Assembly: GCF_050436995.1 (NCBI RefSeq)
Contig: NC_134775.1
Span: forward strand, 9,091,124 to 9,155,123
Length of the DNA stretch: 64,000 nucleotides
From: Anticarsia gemmatalis
Lineage: Eukaryota; Arthropoda; Insecta; Lepidoptera; Erebidae
Direction: 5' to 3'
The translations under genes and the position numbers were made by a program. Below are positions 43,066 to 53,938 of the stretch, piece after piece. The notes below the pieces were generated by a model, which searched no databases, was not told where the DNA came from, and worked only from the letters and a program-made list of their open reading frames with translations. Position 1 is the stretch's first letter. Every line of letters starts with the position of its first letter.

Positions 43066-45112
43066 TAATATATTAATATATTAATAATCATATTGACCGT
43101 TGAAGCATATAGACGTGCTCTTATGCATTATTTAATATAGTTTATAATATATTGACCTCCTTTAGAATTTAATTGTGTAGTGCGTTGACAATGCAAGCTT
43201 GCAAATTCCATCGTTAGTAATGAGTTTATAAGTTACGGGTACGCGTATAATAGATAGAAATACTAAAATGGAGAACAGCCCTGCACCCCAAGTAGGTCGC
43301 CTCAACACTCCACTTCCGTGTCTCTTGAAGTGGTGTCTACAGCAGAGTTGCAGAGATGGATGACGATCATTGAGACATATTTGAATGAAGTGTGCTCCAT
43401 ATCCACCGAGGGTAAACTAAACTCGGATCAAAAGCTAAAAATCTCAAACTTATGTCGCAAAGTTGGGAAAGGAACGTCTGAAATGGCGGTTCTGTATCAG
43501 TCGCTGAAGCAGCAAGCCCTGGACTTATCAAGTAAGAATGAAGCTCTGAAAGAAAAGTGCGACCTGACAGAACATATTATTGCACTCAAGCAGACGGTCC
43601 AGGAGTCATCGACCGTTGGAAATGTTTCGTTTGCCGATATGGTCAAAAAGGGAGCTAATAGTTTTGTTCGACCCGCTAACCTCAGCTCTGTCGCCGTATA
43701 CCCGAAGGATAAACAGAAATCTAGCGACGAGACGAAAAACCTTGTACAAAAAATAATTTGTCCGGAACAAATGAAGTTGAAGGTGCGCGGACTGCAGAAA
43801 ACGAAAAACGGAGGCGTTATAATTAGCACGGAGACAAAAAATGATGCCGAAAAGTTGAAACAAGCCGTGCAACAATCTACGTTTGGACTCACAGCCGATG
43901 AACCCCAAAAGCGCAAACCTCGGATTGTGATCGTTGGGGTTCCCTCCGCAATGCCCGAAAAAGAGGTTTTTGCCTGCATATTCGAACAAAACATAGCCGA
44001 GAAAATTCCATCTTTGACACTAGAAACCTTTTTGACCACATGCAAGTTAAGCCACAAATCCGGCAGGAAAGATGCCCCGAACTGTAATTATCTAATTGAA
44101 GTTCCTGCTAATATTCGCAAGGCTCTCATTACTCAGACTCGTATATTCATAAACTGGACCTCTTGTCCTGTTAGGGACTTCACACTTGTAACTAGATGCT
44201 ACAAGTGCCAGCAGTACGGGCATGCGGCAAAATCTTGCCGTGAAAGTCACACCATTTGTGGACACTGTGCGGCTACGGGACATAAAATAGACGCTTGTAT
44301 ATTGAAGCATACCATGGAGCCTAAATGCGCTACTTGCACACGTTACAATAAGCCCAATAAACACCAAACAGGAATAGCAGAGTGTCCCGCTAGAAAAGCT
44401 GCTGAACAGAGATACATCAACTCTGTTGATTATGAGGGTGCATAGGCGTTTAATTAAGTTATTTTTCGTAATAATTATGTGTGTGAACTTTGTACTTCAT
44501 TATTATATTACTTCATTTTTCACCAATGTAAACATTCCATCAAACACTACTGACCCACTTACACTCGATTCCTTAGTTAGCAAATTTCTGAACTGCGTCA
44601 TTAAATGCTTGACCTAGATTTTTATTTTTGTTTCAATATACATGTTTCGTTACTTAAGTTACATATTAGCATATTTTGTCATTTTTATATAATGATAGTG
44701 TATAGGTCCATTATAATCTTTATATTAACATAGTACTGCAATAATTGTGTTATCAAAGACTCTGACGGCCTTGTTCTCTGTCTCACCGTAACACAGGTAC
44801 AAACCTAGCACGGGAGCTGGGGAATAATGTCTTGTTGGTCTGGAGTATCATACAGTTTTGTAGTGCTATCTAAACTTTACTTTGCCAGAAATTTTAACTA
44901 TTATTATTTAATATCTAAATATTGTATAAGTAAATTTTTGTTTTTTATCAATAACGCTCGCCGTATCTAAGAGCCTGTGATACAGGATTTATTTATCCTA
45001 ATACAGGCTCCCTATGTTTTTATTATGTACCTACCTAATATTCTAACTATAAGACTTATATTAAACTTTATGTATTAATTTATTTGAATAAATTGAAATT
45101 GAATTTCCTTAT
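43066..45112 (+). mobile_element. ORF1-only LINE insertion
   Basis: Insertion of about 2.05 kb between CATTT and TTCCTT of the BEL-E integrase; a possible 4-bp ATTT duplication (43062-43065, 45113-45116). Contains a leader, one ORF1, a ~650-bp 3' UTR with a CCTGTGATACAGG-type hairpin near 44972 and a TTGAATAAATTGAAATTGAA tail. No RT, so it moved in trans or is a deletion derivative. Confidence 0.75.
43268..44445 (+). pseudogene. LINE ORF1 (gag-like) protein with CCHC knuckles
   Basis: ATG 43268 opens MENSPAPQVGRLNTPLP, then a 1-base shift near 43315 leads into the 375-codon main frame (nominal 43318). A coiled-coil part (~40-100), a middle RRM/PRE_C2HC-like part (RIVIVGVPSAMPEKEVF) and knuckles CYKCQQYGHAAKSC and CGHCAATGHKIDAC, then CATC...C. 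This is the ORF1 of a Jockey/R1/I-type LINE, unlike ORF1 of LINE A and B, which has no knuckles. It binds RNA. Nearly intact. Confidence 0.8.
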
Positions 45113-45113
45113 T

Positions 45114-45506
45114 GGACGATCACTCATGATGCTGCCTCATCCACAGGTGCAGAATGCTCATGTATCCAGTCTTCAACGCTTTCGCCGCATTGAATTCTTG
45201 AAGCAACACTTCTGGACTCGCTTTTCCCACGAATACATTCTGTGGCTTCAGGAAAGGACAAAGTGGTGCCGATCATCAGGAGAGCTGAATGAAGGAGCCT
45301 TGGTACTTATTAAGGACAAAACCTCACCCCCACTCTTATGGCTTCTAGGACGCATCGTCAAGGTTCTTCCCGGCAGAGATGGTGTTGCTCGAGTTGCTGA
45401 CATCCGCACTCGCAAGGGTGTCATTCGGCGAGCCTTCAACACTATTTGCCCTCTACCGGTGGCCACTTCATCTGTTGAAGACACTTCAACGGGGGGAGTA
45501 TGTTGA
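45114..45506 (+). pseudogene. BEL-E integrase C-terminal part
   Basis: Resumes after the LINE: LIGRSLMMLPHP, LQRFRRIEFLKQHFWTRFSH, WLQERTKW, GALVLIKDKTSPPLLWLLGR, and VARVADIRTRKGVIRRAFN, the usual BEL integrase end with the chromodomain-like WxLGR box. The stop (45504-45506) is the fourth to sixth base of the 3' LTR (TGTTGA). Confidence 0.9.
45488..45500 (+). promoter_or_regulatory. BEL-E polypurine tract
   Basis: Purine-rich ACGGGGGGAGTA immediately before the TG of the 3' LTR, the expected primer for plus-strand synthesis. It lies inside the pol reading frame. Confidence 0.8.
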
Positions 45507-45794
45507 GTCGTTGACTCATGCTCCACATAGGCGGGATCGCGGATGGAACGCGGTGCGCGGAGCGGTAACAGCTGCGTCATCGCAGCGGGCCAGCGCCCCG
45601 CCGACCGGCCGCCCGCCAGTGCCTGACAGCAAGCGAGACCGAACATACGCGCTCGCGCATCCTAACATTTACGTTGTTTGCCGTTCGATTGTACTCTTGA
45701 AAATATATTTTTATTCCCTTTAAATACAGTCCACTCATTTATCAACAACCCAGCTATAGTTGTCGTCGTCTCAACACAGGGATCCAACTATACA
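45501..45794 (+). repeat. BEL-E 3' LTR
   Basis: 294 bp, ends ...CAACTATACA, then CTCAT (45795-45799). One difference from the 5' LTR. Confidence 0.95.
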
Positions 45795-45799
45795 CTCAT

Positions 45800-46214
45800 G
45801 GACACTGTTTTATGGGATTGTAAGGGAATTTCGTTAATAAATTACCTTTTTAAAAATACTACAATTAACGTAAATTATTATGCTGCATTGTTGATCAAAG
45901 TGCGTCAAGTGGTTGTTGAGAAAAGGACAGGCAAACTATCAAAAGGAATCCTGTTTTCGCAAGACAACGCACCCGTCCACACAGCGCGAGTTTCGAGGTG
46001 TGCCCTGGTTGAGACAGGATTTGAAGAAATTAATCACCCAACCTACAACAGTATAGGCCTGGTTTTTAGCTATTACTTCCTCTTTTCAAATTTGAAAAAA
46101 GACCTCCGAGGACAGAAATTTTCTAGTGACAATGAAATGAAGGTGGTAGTAAACGGACATTTTCAAGAGGTAAACGGCGAATTTTTTTTTGACCGGTATA
46201 AACCCCTCTTATAG
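45800..46214 (+). pseudogene. Mariner-1 transposase, C-terminal half
   Basis: Frame reads DTVLWDCKGISLINYL, VVVEKRTGKL, FSQDNAPVHTARVS (second catalytic Asp) and DYFLF-like FSYYFLFSNLKKDLRGQKF, where the third catalytic Asp and the usual SPDLAP before it are replaced (NSIGLVFSYY). The conserved PPYSPDL-type box is therefore degenerate. Its apparent start in BEL LTR sequence is an artefact. Confidence 0.8.
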
Positions 46215-46511
46215 AAGATGTAAGAAGTGTATTGCAATAGAGAAACATTATATTATAAAATATATTTTTTGTATGTTTCTATCAGTAGTTTTTATACCTT
46301 AGGCTCAAAACTTTTCAGCCGCCCCTCGTAGTTGTAAATAATATTTATGGTACTCACATATTATGTGCTCGCAGCCGGCAGATGGAGCAATAACTTTTGT
46401 TTTTATCAGCCTCTTTTATATATATACTTTATATATATCTATATATTTTCATTGTATTTTTTATTATTATTATTATTTATTTATTATTATTTATATTAAC
46501 TGAAATTAATT

Positions 46512-49470
46512 ATGTCATTACTAGACAGCAGCATAGATAGTGGCGAATATTTTTCTGCTAGTAGTGATACCAGCTTCGTAAGTGTTCCTTCTCTTGCTGA
46601 GACATTGTCGTCCCAGTTTTCTGATTTTCCCAGGAACTTTAATGTGGTCCATATTAATGCTCAGAGTGTTCCGGCCCATTTCCCGGATATGCTGGTTACT
46701 TTCGACTGTACACATATTCATGCAATACTTGTTTCTGAGTCTTGGCTTAAACCATGCTTAGTCTCCTCGGCTTATTCGCTCCCAGGCTATGAACTTATTA
46801 GAAATGATCGCGCAGTGGGAGGTGGGGATGGAGTGGCTATCTATCTTAAACAAAATATTCCCTTCACTATAGTTATCAAGTCACCACAGCCCCCACCACC
46901 AAATGCTGGCGAACATCTTTTTCTCGAAGTTGAACTTCTTCACTCTAAAATCTTGCTCGGTGTTTTTTATAGTCCTTCTTTACGTGTAGATTACTTCACA
47001 TCTCTTGAAATTCTGTTAGAAAATTTTATCCCCGTGTACAGTCAAACCATAATCATGGGCGATTTCAACACCTGCCTCCTTAAAAATGATCACCGTTCCA
47101 GTTCACTCCAATCCATCGTTGACTCCAATAACCTCTCTATACTTCCTCTTAATGCTACACATCATTTTCCTAACTGTACTCCATCTTTGCTTGGCCTTAT
47201 CCTTATTTCTTCCCCTGATCGTGTTTCTAAGCACGGTCAGTGTCCTGCTGATGCTTTTCCTACCATGACCTCCTCTTCTTGTCTTATCGTGTCCGGCCTC
47301 CGAAACCTAAACCTAAAATCCTTGTACAGCGCAACTTTCGTGAAATGAACGTGGCAAATCTTCGTGCGGATGTCAACAACATTGCCTGGGATTCTCTCTT
47401 TGCTTCGGAATGTGTGGATGAGAAAGTTTACTTACTGACCTCAAACCTGATAAAGCTATATGACACTCATGCACCATTAGGGTGAAACATCTTCCGTCAC
47501 CTTGGCTTACGGACGACATTAAGACACTACTCTCCCAGAAAGCTGCTGCAAAAACGAAATTTAAATGTCGTCCAACCGACGCTAATTGGAATAGATATGT
47601 AGCAATACGTAATCACTGCAGTAAGGTGTGTAGGAATGCACAACGCCGACATATTCATGCATCTGTCGAAAACGGAGATCCAGCCAAAGTCTAGAAATTT
47701 CTGAGATCATTGGGAGTCGGCAAATCGCGCCAAGACACGATTCCTAAATCTCTCGATCTGAACGCTTTAAACCAGCATTTCACTACATTACCCAACTTTG
47801 ACCACTTACTAAAAGATAATACTCTAAAATCTCTTTCACTGAGTTCGACTCCCGATTGCTTCCCATTTGACTTTCATCAATTTGCTGCTTGTGACGTTAA
47901 GAAAAGCATCCTATCTACTACCTCGAATGCAATAGGTACCGATTGCGTCAGCCGTAATATGATCCTTCCTATCCTTGATGAGATACTCCCAGTCATCTGT
48001 CATATCCTTAATTTCTCCATCTCCAAGGGCATCTTCCCATCAGCTTGGAAAGACGCCCAAATCACACCTCTACCTAAAAAATGTAACCCTTCATCCTTCT
48101 CTGAATACCGGCCCATTTCTATCCTACCTTTCCTGTCTAAAGTTCTTGAACGCCTCGTTCATGATCAGCTTAGTTCCTTTCTTTCCGAAAACCAACTCCT
48201 TAACCCACTCCAGTCTGGTTTCCGTCCCGGTCACAGTACCACCACAACCCTGGTTCATATTACGGAAGACATTAGGTCAGCAATGGAAAGTGGTTATCTA
48301 ACAGTGCTTGCACTGCTAGACTTTAGCAATGCTTTTAACACTGTTGACTTTGATGTACTTCTCGGGATACTATGCTCTCTTAACGTATCTCCAACAGCGG
48401 TTGACTGGTTTCGTAGTAACCTGTTTGGGCGCCGGCAACGTATCAGCATCGATAACACTATCTCCGCATGGTGCCCGTCATATGCTGGCGTTCCGCAGGG
48501 CGGCGTCTTATCTCCTCTTCTCTTCGCAGTTTTTATCAACTCAATTTCTAACTACTTGACTTCCTCCTACCACCTCTACGCAGATGATCTACAGATTTAC
48601 TCCCACGCTCCCCTAGATAGGTTGACGGAAGCTGTTTAAACTATAAACACTGACATGATGCGAATTTGTGATTGGAGCAAGTCGTACGGGTTAAAGGTCA
48701 ACCCGGATAAGACCCAGGTAATTGTTGTTGGCAGTTCGAGAATGATCTCAAGAATCGATTGGTCACTGATACCCCCCGTGTCTTGTGACGGTATTGATAT
48801 CCCATACAGTGACAAAGTCAAGAATTTGGGTATCTTCATTGATAAGAAGATGTCGTGGATTCCTCAAATCCAACACGTCAGTCGTAAAATATTCGCTTCG
48901 GCGGGGTCTTTGCGCAGACTGCGTAATTTTCTTCCCATCACGACTAAAGTTGCGTTAGTACAATCCCTTCTTTTTCCCGTTCTTGATTATGCCGATGTCA
49001 GCTATCTTGATCTCACCGAGGACCAATTGAATAAACTTGAGCGACTTCAAAACTTCTTTATTAGATTCATATTTGGTTTACGCAAGTATGATCATATTTC
49101 TGAATACAGACGTAAGCTCAAGTGGTTACCCCTACGTTCACGCCGGAATGCTCACATTCTCTCTCTTTTGTACAATATATTGTTTAATCCCTTAGCGCCC
49201 CCATACCTTAAAGAACGTTTCGATTTCTTGCATGACACACATTCTAGACTCCTGCGATCATCAGAAAATTTAAGATTGAAGATGCCAGTGCATTCCACAA
49301 AGTTTGTTGATAGATCGTTTTCTGTAGAAGCTGTGCGATTGTGGAATGCACTACCAGTGTCAATACGACGTGCTCAATCCTTACCCATTTTTAAAAAACA
49401 AGTTAAGGAACACTACTTTCGCTACAAAATTAGTTATTTATTTTATGTATTTATTAAGTATATATTTTAA
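46512..49470 (+). pseudogene. LINE A2 ORF2: endonuclease-RT, several lesions
   Basis: ATG 46512 (MSLLDSSIDSGEYF). Endonuclease: NVVHINAQSVPAHF, LVSESWLKP, GGDGVAIYLKQN, IIMGDFNTC; frame breaks near 47270 and 47485. Linker frames follow; a TAG at about 47692 interrupts VWKFLRSLG-like sequence. RT 47710 on: YRPISILPFLSK, GFRPGHSTTTTLVHI, ALLDFSNAFNTVD, GVPQGGVLSPLL, YADD (YHLYADDLQIYS), then TAA at 48637-48639 where LINE A1 has CAA, then the thumb to ~49470. Catalytic residues are conserved but the copy is dead. Confidence 0.9.
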
Positions 49471-50289
49471 ATATGTTATTTGTGTATCATTTATATATAT
49501 CGTCCCCGTAGAACGAAAAGTCATTAAGTAACAAAATGTTCAAAATCGACTTATAAATACCAATAAAATCAGTAATTTTTTCTCCATATTTCTGTCTTAC
49601 TCTCGTATTCATAACGTAATTATTTAGAAAAATGCAAATAGCGAGACTTAATTAAGTACATTATTTGATTTGTGACAGTTGAGTTACAAGTAACTAAGTC
49701 ACCTGATTACTTTTTCTCTTCTTTGTTGAAAAAGATACTTACGCATTAAAGTTCCTTATCTACTTTTTCCGCATTACTCCCTATAGGCATGTCTTAAAAA
49801 ATAGTAATGCGAAAACTCATCAAAGTGACTTAGTAATTTTATTGTATGTGATATTTTGTGCGAAAAGTAACTAACTACCATTAATTATTTTTCGAGCTAT
49901 ATTATTTAAGACCAGACGTTTAAAAGAAAAAACGACAACTAACTATAGTGTTCTGGTTAATATTTTACCTGACTGTAGATGACATAACACATTAGAGTAT
50001 TATAATTAAAATGTTTTGGCTACTTTTCACTCAGCAAAAACACTACTAGATGAAAGGTTGGTAACTATGTCCCGTGTTACGATGCTACTTAGTGAGATTA
50101 CGCCCTTTGACCTTAGGACCCACGCCGCGCCCGCGCATTATTGCAGTCACTCGCAGAGGCGTATTTTAAGATGGCGCGCCCTGGACTCCGCTAGCTTTCC
50201 GCCCCATCAAGGAATGAAAAAACTAAATTTTAGTTTCATTTTTAACAAATTAGTTTTTTACATTGTCCTGATCAATTTTATTTATTAAA

Positions 50290-50640
50290 TCGGCTTTAAT
50301 CGACCTTCACCTCCTCTGGGCAGGCTGAGTCGTCAAGATCTGTAATGCTCAGTTCCGCGGTCTTTGTGGGCCTGGACACTCGGAAGGTGTCCTCCCCGAT
50401 AACTTTCCTCAATTTAGAGGCCAGGGCATCCGCTTTTCCGGTCCCTGACCCCTGGGAGCTCAACATTCGAGCTCCCGTAGCCGCAACCCCGAAGCGGACT
50501 ATTTCATTGTCGGCTTGGTTTATTTTGTCCTTTGCGTCCCTAATAACGTCTCTATATGTCGCACCGCTTTTTGCCACCTTCAGCTGCAGCTGGAGCCCGA
50601 AAATTGGGCGCCTTCTTCTTCCTCCTTCTTTTATTACAGA
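50290..50640 (-). pseudogene. R1-type LINE ORF1, central fragment
   Basis: Minus frame (50577-50296) with GTGKADALASKLRKVIGED, FRVSRPTKTAELSITDLDD: the pattern of R1-clade ORF1 proteins before the zinc knuckles. Ends at 50296 without the knuckles. Its N-terminal half is at 51230-52160, separated by about 570 bases of unrelated insertion. Confidence 0.65.
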
Positions 50641-51205
50641 ATTGATGAGTATCTAAACGACAATAGCTCTTGGGAATAGTCGCTCGCTTGATAACGATTC
50701 TTTGAAATTAGGGAACTTTGCCATAAATTGTATAAACTCAGTAGCAGTAGGTCTAAATATTGTAAAATATGGGCACTTAATGATGCAAATAGGTGATGTT
50801 ACATACAATTTGATGTTAATCATAAAACTGTCACTTTTTTTCTTTTATATTGTTCACAACCAATGTGCTCACTTGTTGCCCATATTCTTATTATCACATG
50901 CTAGTAGGTGCTCCCAACATACGGTATGATCAGAGACTAATAAATAACCTAACTATATTCATTTTCCTTAATTGACGTTTAGTCTATATCGCTGATTGTT
51001 GGCAGCTCCTCGCATGATCAATTATTGTATCAACCACATTGTAAAACTTTTGGCGATTGAAAAGAGTGGCCGTGAGTTTCTTGCTAGCTCTTCTCATAAG
51101 GCTCCACCCCCTTTCCGAGCTAGTGGTAGATTCAGTAATTGTAACGACTATCATAAGTGTCAATATTTGACCTAAATGAATAAATGATTTGATTTTGATT
51201 TTCTT
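50641..51205 (+). repeat. Insertion with LINE/SINE-type tail
   Basis: Splits the R1 ORF1. The end (51062-51205) reads AGTGGCCGTGAGTTTCT, CTCATAAGGCTC, GGTAGATTCAGTAATTG, AATAAATGATTTGATTTTG: a 3' tail shared with the LTR-like repeats at 13455-13530 and 28247-28330. No ORF of note in 50641-51060. Confidence 0.55.
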
Positions 51206-51229
51206 GCCCTTTTTGTCGGCTTCCGTAGC

Positions 51230-52160
51230 CTTGGGCGCCTTGCTATTTTTCCCGACGAACTGCTACTCTTTGGCAGCCGTCGGTTTAGTGAACGGCGGTT
51301 TGGAAGCCACTGCACTGTAAGACGCGGCTGTTTACCCTGCTTCTCCTTGGTCCGAAGACCTGTGAGCTGCGGTGCGGTGGCGGTGGCGTGGCGAATGCGT
51401 TAGCAGCTACAGCTGAGGACGCTGCCCCTGGTTTTTCTGGCGCGGGGGTTGATGCCGTTGCCTGTGACATGTGATCGACCTCCTCTTGCAAGTGATAATT
51501 CTGGGCCTGACGCGCCAAATTCTCCTTCGTGGCATACTGCCTGCTCGACTCCGACACTGCCAGTTTGACGTTCCTGGCAGCGTCTTTGAGGGACTTTATA
51601 AAGGTCACCCTTGAGGTGACCGGATTTGTCGGCCACCTCCACCACTGCCTAGTGGTGAGTGAGGATGGTGTCCGCCAGCTGGATGGTGAATTTGTCCTTA
51701 GGGTCATTGTCTGACACTTGCTAAAACTGGGCGTGCTCCGACCCTCCGCAACTATGCTATGCAGTCAATACGGCTGGGCTTCTTGCCCCCGATCTCCTCG
51801 GGTTTGAGCTTCTCGCCTCTCCCACTTACATCATTTGGGTTCGTTTTCAAATTTATATTATCCAAACAGTTCCCGCGAGTGTGGTGGCAAGTATCGTTCC
51901 ACCGAGGTAGAGGCCCCATAATCCGGTGACCCTTATACTACTGGAGGGCGGGAGGTGCCCCAGTGGCCGCTTGCGTCTGGTTTTTCTGGCGCGGGGGTCC
52001 CCGCAAAGCGAATGAACTCTGACCACGCAAGGCCCCTAAAGGGGGCGCCACTGCTGGAGTTACTCGGGATTTTCACAGAGGTGGTCTCCTCGCGACCCAG
52101 CCGATTAAGGCAAGGCCCTCGGTCAAGGATGGACGGATTTACGATGGACGGTTGACGAGG
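51230..52160 (-). pseudogene. R1-type LINE ORF1, N-terminal fragment
   Basis: Minus frames around 51285-51707 contain FIKSLKDAARNVKLAVSE and ENLARQAQNYHLQEEVDHM (coiled coil), as in R1-clade ORF1. GC-rich compared with its surroundings. A segment CTGGTTTTTCTGGCGCGGGG occurs twice (51428 and 51977), so part is duplicated. Several frame changes. Plus frame 51955-52155 is a shadow. Confidence 0.55.
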
Positions 52161-52375
52161 GCGGCAGCGGCCTGGCTCTTCGTCAGCTCGGGGCAGTGTG
52201 AGTGCCTACTGAGCCCGTCCTCCCACTGACGGCTCACCTGTCCCGCACCTGTGTCCTCTGCAAACAGAGGGACACGCGCAGTAATTTTTTGTTACTCGCG
52301 ATCACTGTTTCCCCAACCTTTCAATTCTACTAAGCCCCCTCACCCCGACAAGATGCAGACCCAAGAGAGGAAACC

Positions 52376-52441
52376 GGCCCGGGCTATAGCCCGGGCCAGT
52401 TTCAGGCCCTTGGGCTAGAAGGGCTATAGCCCTTCTAGCCC
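52376..52441. repeat. Two perfect palindromes (22 and 30 bp)
   Basis: 52376-52397 is a 22-bp perfect palindrome centred on TATA (arms GGCCCGGGC); 52412-52441 is a 30-bp perfect palindrome, also centred on TATA (arms built on GGGCTAGAAGGGC). They share the core GGGCTATAGCCC. They lie at the junction of the R1-type and the coding-relic regions. Confidence 0.95.
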
Positions 52442-52465
52442 TAGGGTAAATACACCCCTGCAAGG

Positions 52466-52632
52466 AAAGATTTGTTAAATCTTTGTGTCAAAGGTGTCAT
52501 ACTAAGCGAACTTTATCCTTGGTATGAATCTTTACCTGTTAGTAACGATGTGTTGGATAGGCTATGTGAGCCTGACGTCATTTAGCTCGAGGAAGAAGAG
52601 GAAAATGATGTGGCTACATCATTAATGCTGTT
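52466..52632 (+). pseudogene. C-terminal coding relic of unknown transposase
   Basis: Plus frame RKDLLNLCVKGVILSELYPW, YESLPVSNDVLDRLCEPDVI, one TAG, then LEEEEENDVATSLMLFY and a stop at about 52639, followed by AATAAA at ~52712. By position it may be the end of the transposase of the 49501-53196 element. Not recognised. Confidence 0.35.
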
Positions 52633-53533
52633 CTATTGATGATTTTGTAACGTGTTCTTGTTCATTATGTTTTAATTAGGTTTTGTATACTTAAAGACAG
52701 TTTTTTTTTCAATAAATGTTGCCTAAGAATGTTGTTTTACTTTTATACTTTTCAACTGATAGGACACTAGTTTTAAATTAGGCAATAAATTAATAAATAA
52801 GCAAAGTCTGTTTAGTTGGGTATTTTATTTAGACATAGTTATGTAAAATATGTTTTACTCCTAAAATAACTAACTGATTTTAGTTACTAGTATAATATTT
52901 AAATGCTGATGCGAAAACTAACTAACTACATGTGAAAAGTAACTAAGTGACAGATAAATAGGAAAACCTTGGGGTAAAACAAATTATCCTTTACAGTTAA
53001 TAATTTATATACTATTTTCGTGGTTTAATACATATAACATATACTTAATTAATATATCTTCAAAACAAAACCTTTCATGCATCGATAACTAATCTCCGAA
53101 AAAAGTTATATTTTTTTTTGTCATTTTAGACATAAAACACCTCGTATCTCAAAATCACTTAAGTGTTAGTTAGTGATTTTTCGCTCTACGGGGACGATAT
53201 TATGTATTTTAAATATATTATTTGTGTATAATTTATATATATGTATGTTTATATTCTCCTATTATAGGTATATGTATATGTCAATATTTATATATCCACT
53301 ATCTACACTAATTTGTACTGCCCTCCTTCATTCAACTGCTTTTATATCTCTCCATCCAATGGTTGCCTGGAAGAGATTGCCACTGTGCGATAAGGCCGCC
53401 AATTGTACTTTGATTGTAAGTTAATTTTAAGTTTTTTGTGTTTCCTTTATGTACAATAAAGAGTTTTCATTCATTCATGATAATTGATGATATTTCAACT
53501 CACAGTGATAAATACCTGATTTTCGGTTGAAAT

Positions 53534-53747
53534 TGATGCTGACGAAGAAGTATTCTTCGGTGCTTGATAAAACGATTGCTGTCGAAGGAGTGTTCTCCCG
53601 TGCTTGATAAAACGATCGCTATCGTGATTGCTGATGAAGGAGTGTTCTCCCGTGCTTGATAAAACGATCGCTATCGTTATTGATGATGAAGGAGTGTTCT
53701 CCCGTGCTTGATAAAACGATCGCTATCGTTATTGATGACGAAGGTTA
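53534..53747 (+). repeat. ~51-bp tandem repeat, about four copies
   Basis: Unit GATGAAGGAGTGTTCTCCCG, then TGCTTGATAAAACGATCGCT, then ATCGTTATT; first copy diverged. Directly precedes the LTR-like fragment, so it may be part of that LTR element's untranslated region. Confidence 0.9.
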
Positions 53748-53761
53748 TTGATACGTTATTG

Positions 53762-53938
53762 ATAATTAACTGTTCTGTCTACGGCTATGTCTAGTTGGCT
53801 GAGTCGCACTTTACGTAATCGTTAATAACAAATAAACATTAGCGCGTGACGGAGGTTTAGTTACGACTAATTATTGGCGTATGAATCACTTCACTCGACA
53901 ATATAAAATATGCTGTATGAGCGTTATTGGCTCGTACA
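53762..53938 (-). repeat. LTR-like fragment, partner of 10285-10461
   Basis: Reverse complement of 10285-10461, identical in every stretch compared. Here it lacks the polyadenylation half present downstream of 10461. Flanking sequence is unrelated. Confidence 0.85.

Larger units (their letters stand above)
33653..45794 (+). mobile_element. BEL-E: young BEL/Pao element, complete ends
   Basis: Two 294-bp LTRs (TG...CA) flanked by CTCAT at 33648-33652 and 45795-45799, a 5-bp duplication as expected for BEL. Total 12.1 kb, of which 2.4 kb is a MULE (35711-38102) and about 2.0 kb an ORF1-only LINE (43066-45112). Gag-protease-RT-RNase H-integrase lie on the plus strand in one frame apart from two stops, one shift and the LINE insertion. 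No env. LTRs differ at one position, so insertion is recent. Confidence 0.93.
32888..46328 (+). mobile_element. Mariner-1, split by BEL-E
   Basis: Left end 32888 (CCAGGGCGGCTGAAAAG, then TTTTGAGCCTAAG) and right end 46328 (reverse complement CGAGGGGCGGCTGAAAAG, then TTTTGAGCCTAAG), flanked by TA at 32886-32887 and 46329-46330. The element proper is 32888-33652 plus 45800-46328, about 1.3 kb, the usual mariner length. BEL-E sits inside with its 5-bp duplication. Confidence 0.9.
49501..53196. mobile_element. Unclassified TIR element (ends CGTCCCCGTAGA), carrying other repeats
   Basis: Left end CGTCCCCGTAGAACGAAAAG, right end the reverse complement CGTCCCCGTAGAGCGAAAAA, flanked by ATAT (49497-49500, 53197-53200), inside the LINE A2 3' UTR. 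Sub-terminal regions repeat a GCGAAAASTMACTAAGT-like motif (about 49815, 49860, 52910, 52940). Inside are R1-type ORF1 fragments on the minus strand, a LINE/SINE-type tail, strong palindromes and a coding relic near 52466-52632. Superfamily unknown. Confidence 0.65.
31640..53474 (+). mobile_element. LINE A2, full-length copy split by nested insertions
   Basis: Segments 31640-32887, 46331-49500 and 53201-53474 read as one LINE: 5' UTR starting GCGGGGGTAGT, ORF1, ORF2, and a 3' UTR ending in GGTTGCCTGGAAGAGATTG, CAATAAAG and a CATT-type simple repeat tail. It is interrupted by mariner-1 (with TA duplicated) and by the element at 49501-53196 (ATAT duplicated). The 3' UTR has a ~45-bp tandem duplication at the second insertion. 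Sister of LINE A1. Confidence 0.85.

Noticed and set aside
51955..52155. 66-codon plus ORF in GC-rich DNA
   Set aside because: Antisense to the R1-type ORF1 fragment; no motif.
53534..53747. CRISPR-like direct repeats
   Set aside because: Units are contiguous ~51-bp tandem copies without unique spacers, in a eukaryotic transposon context.
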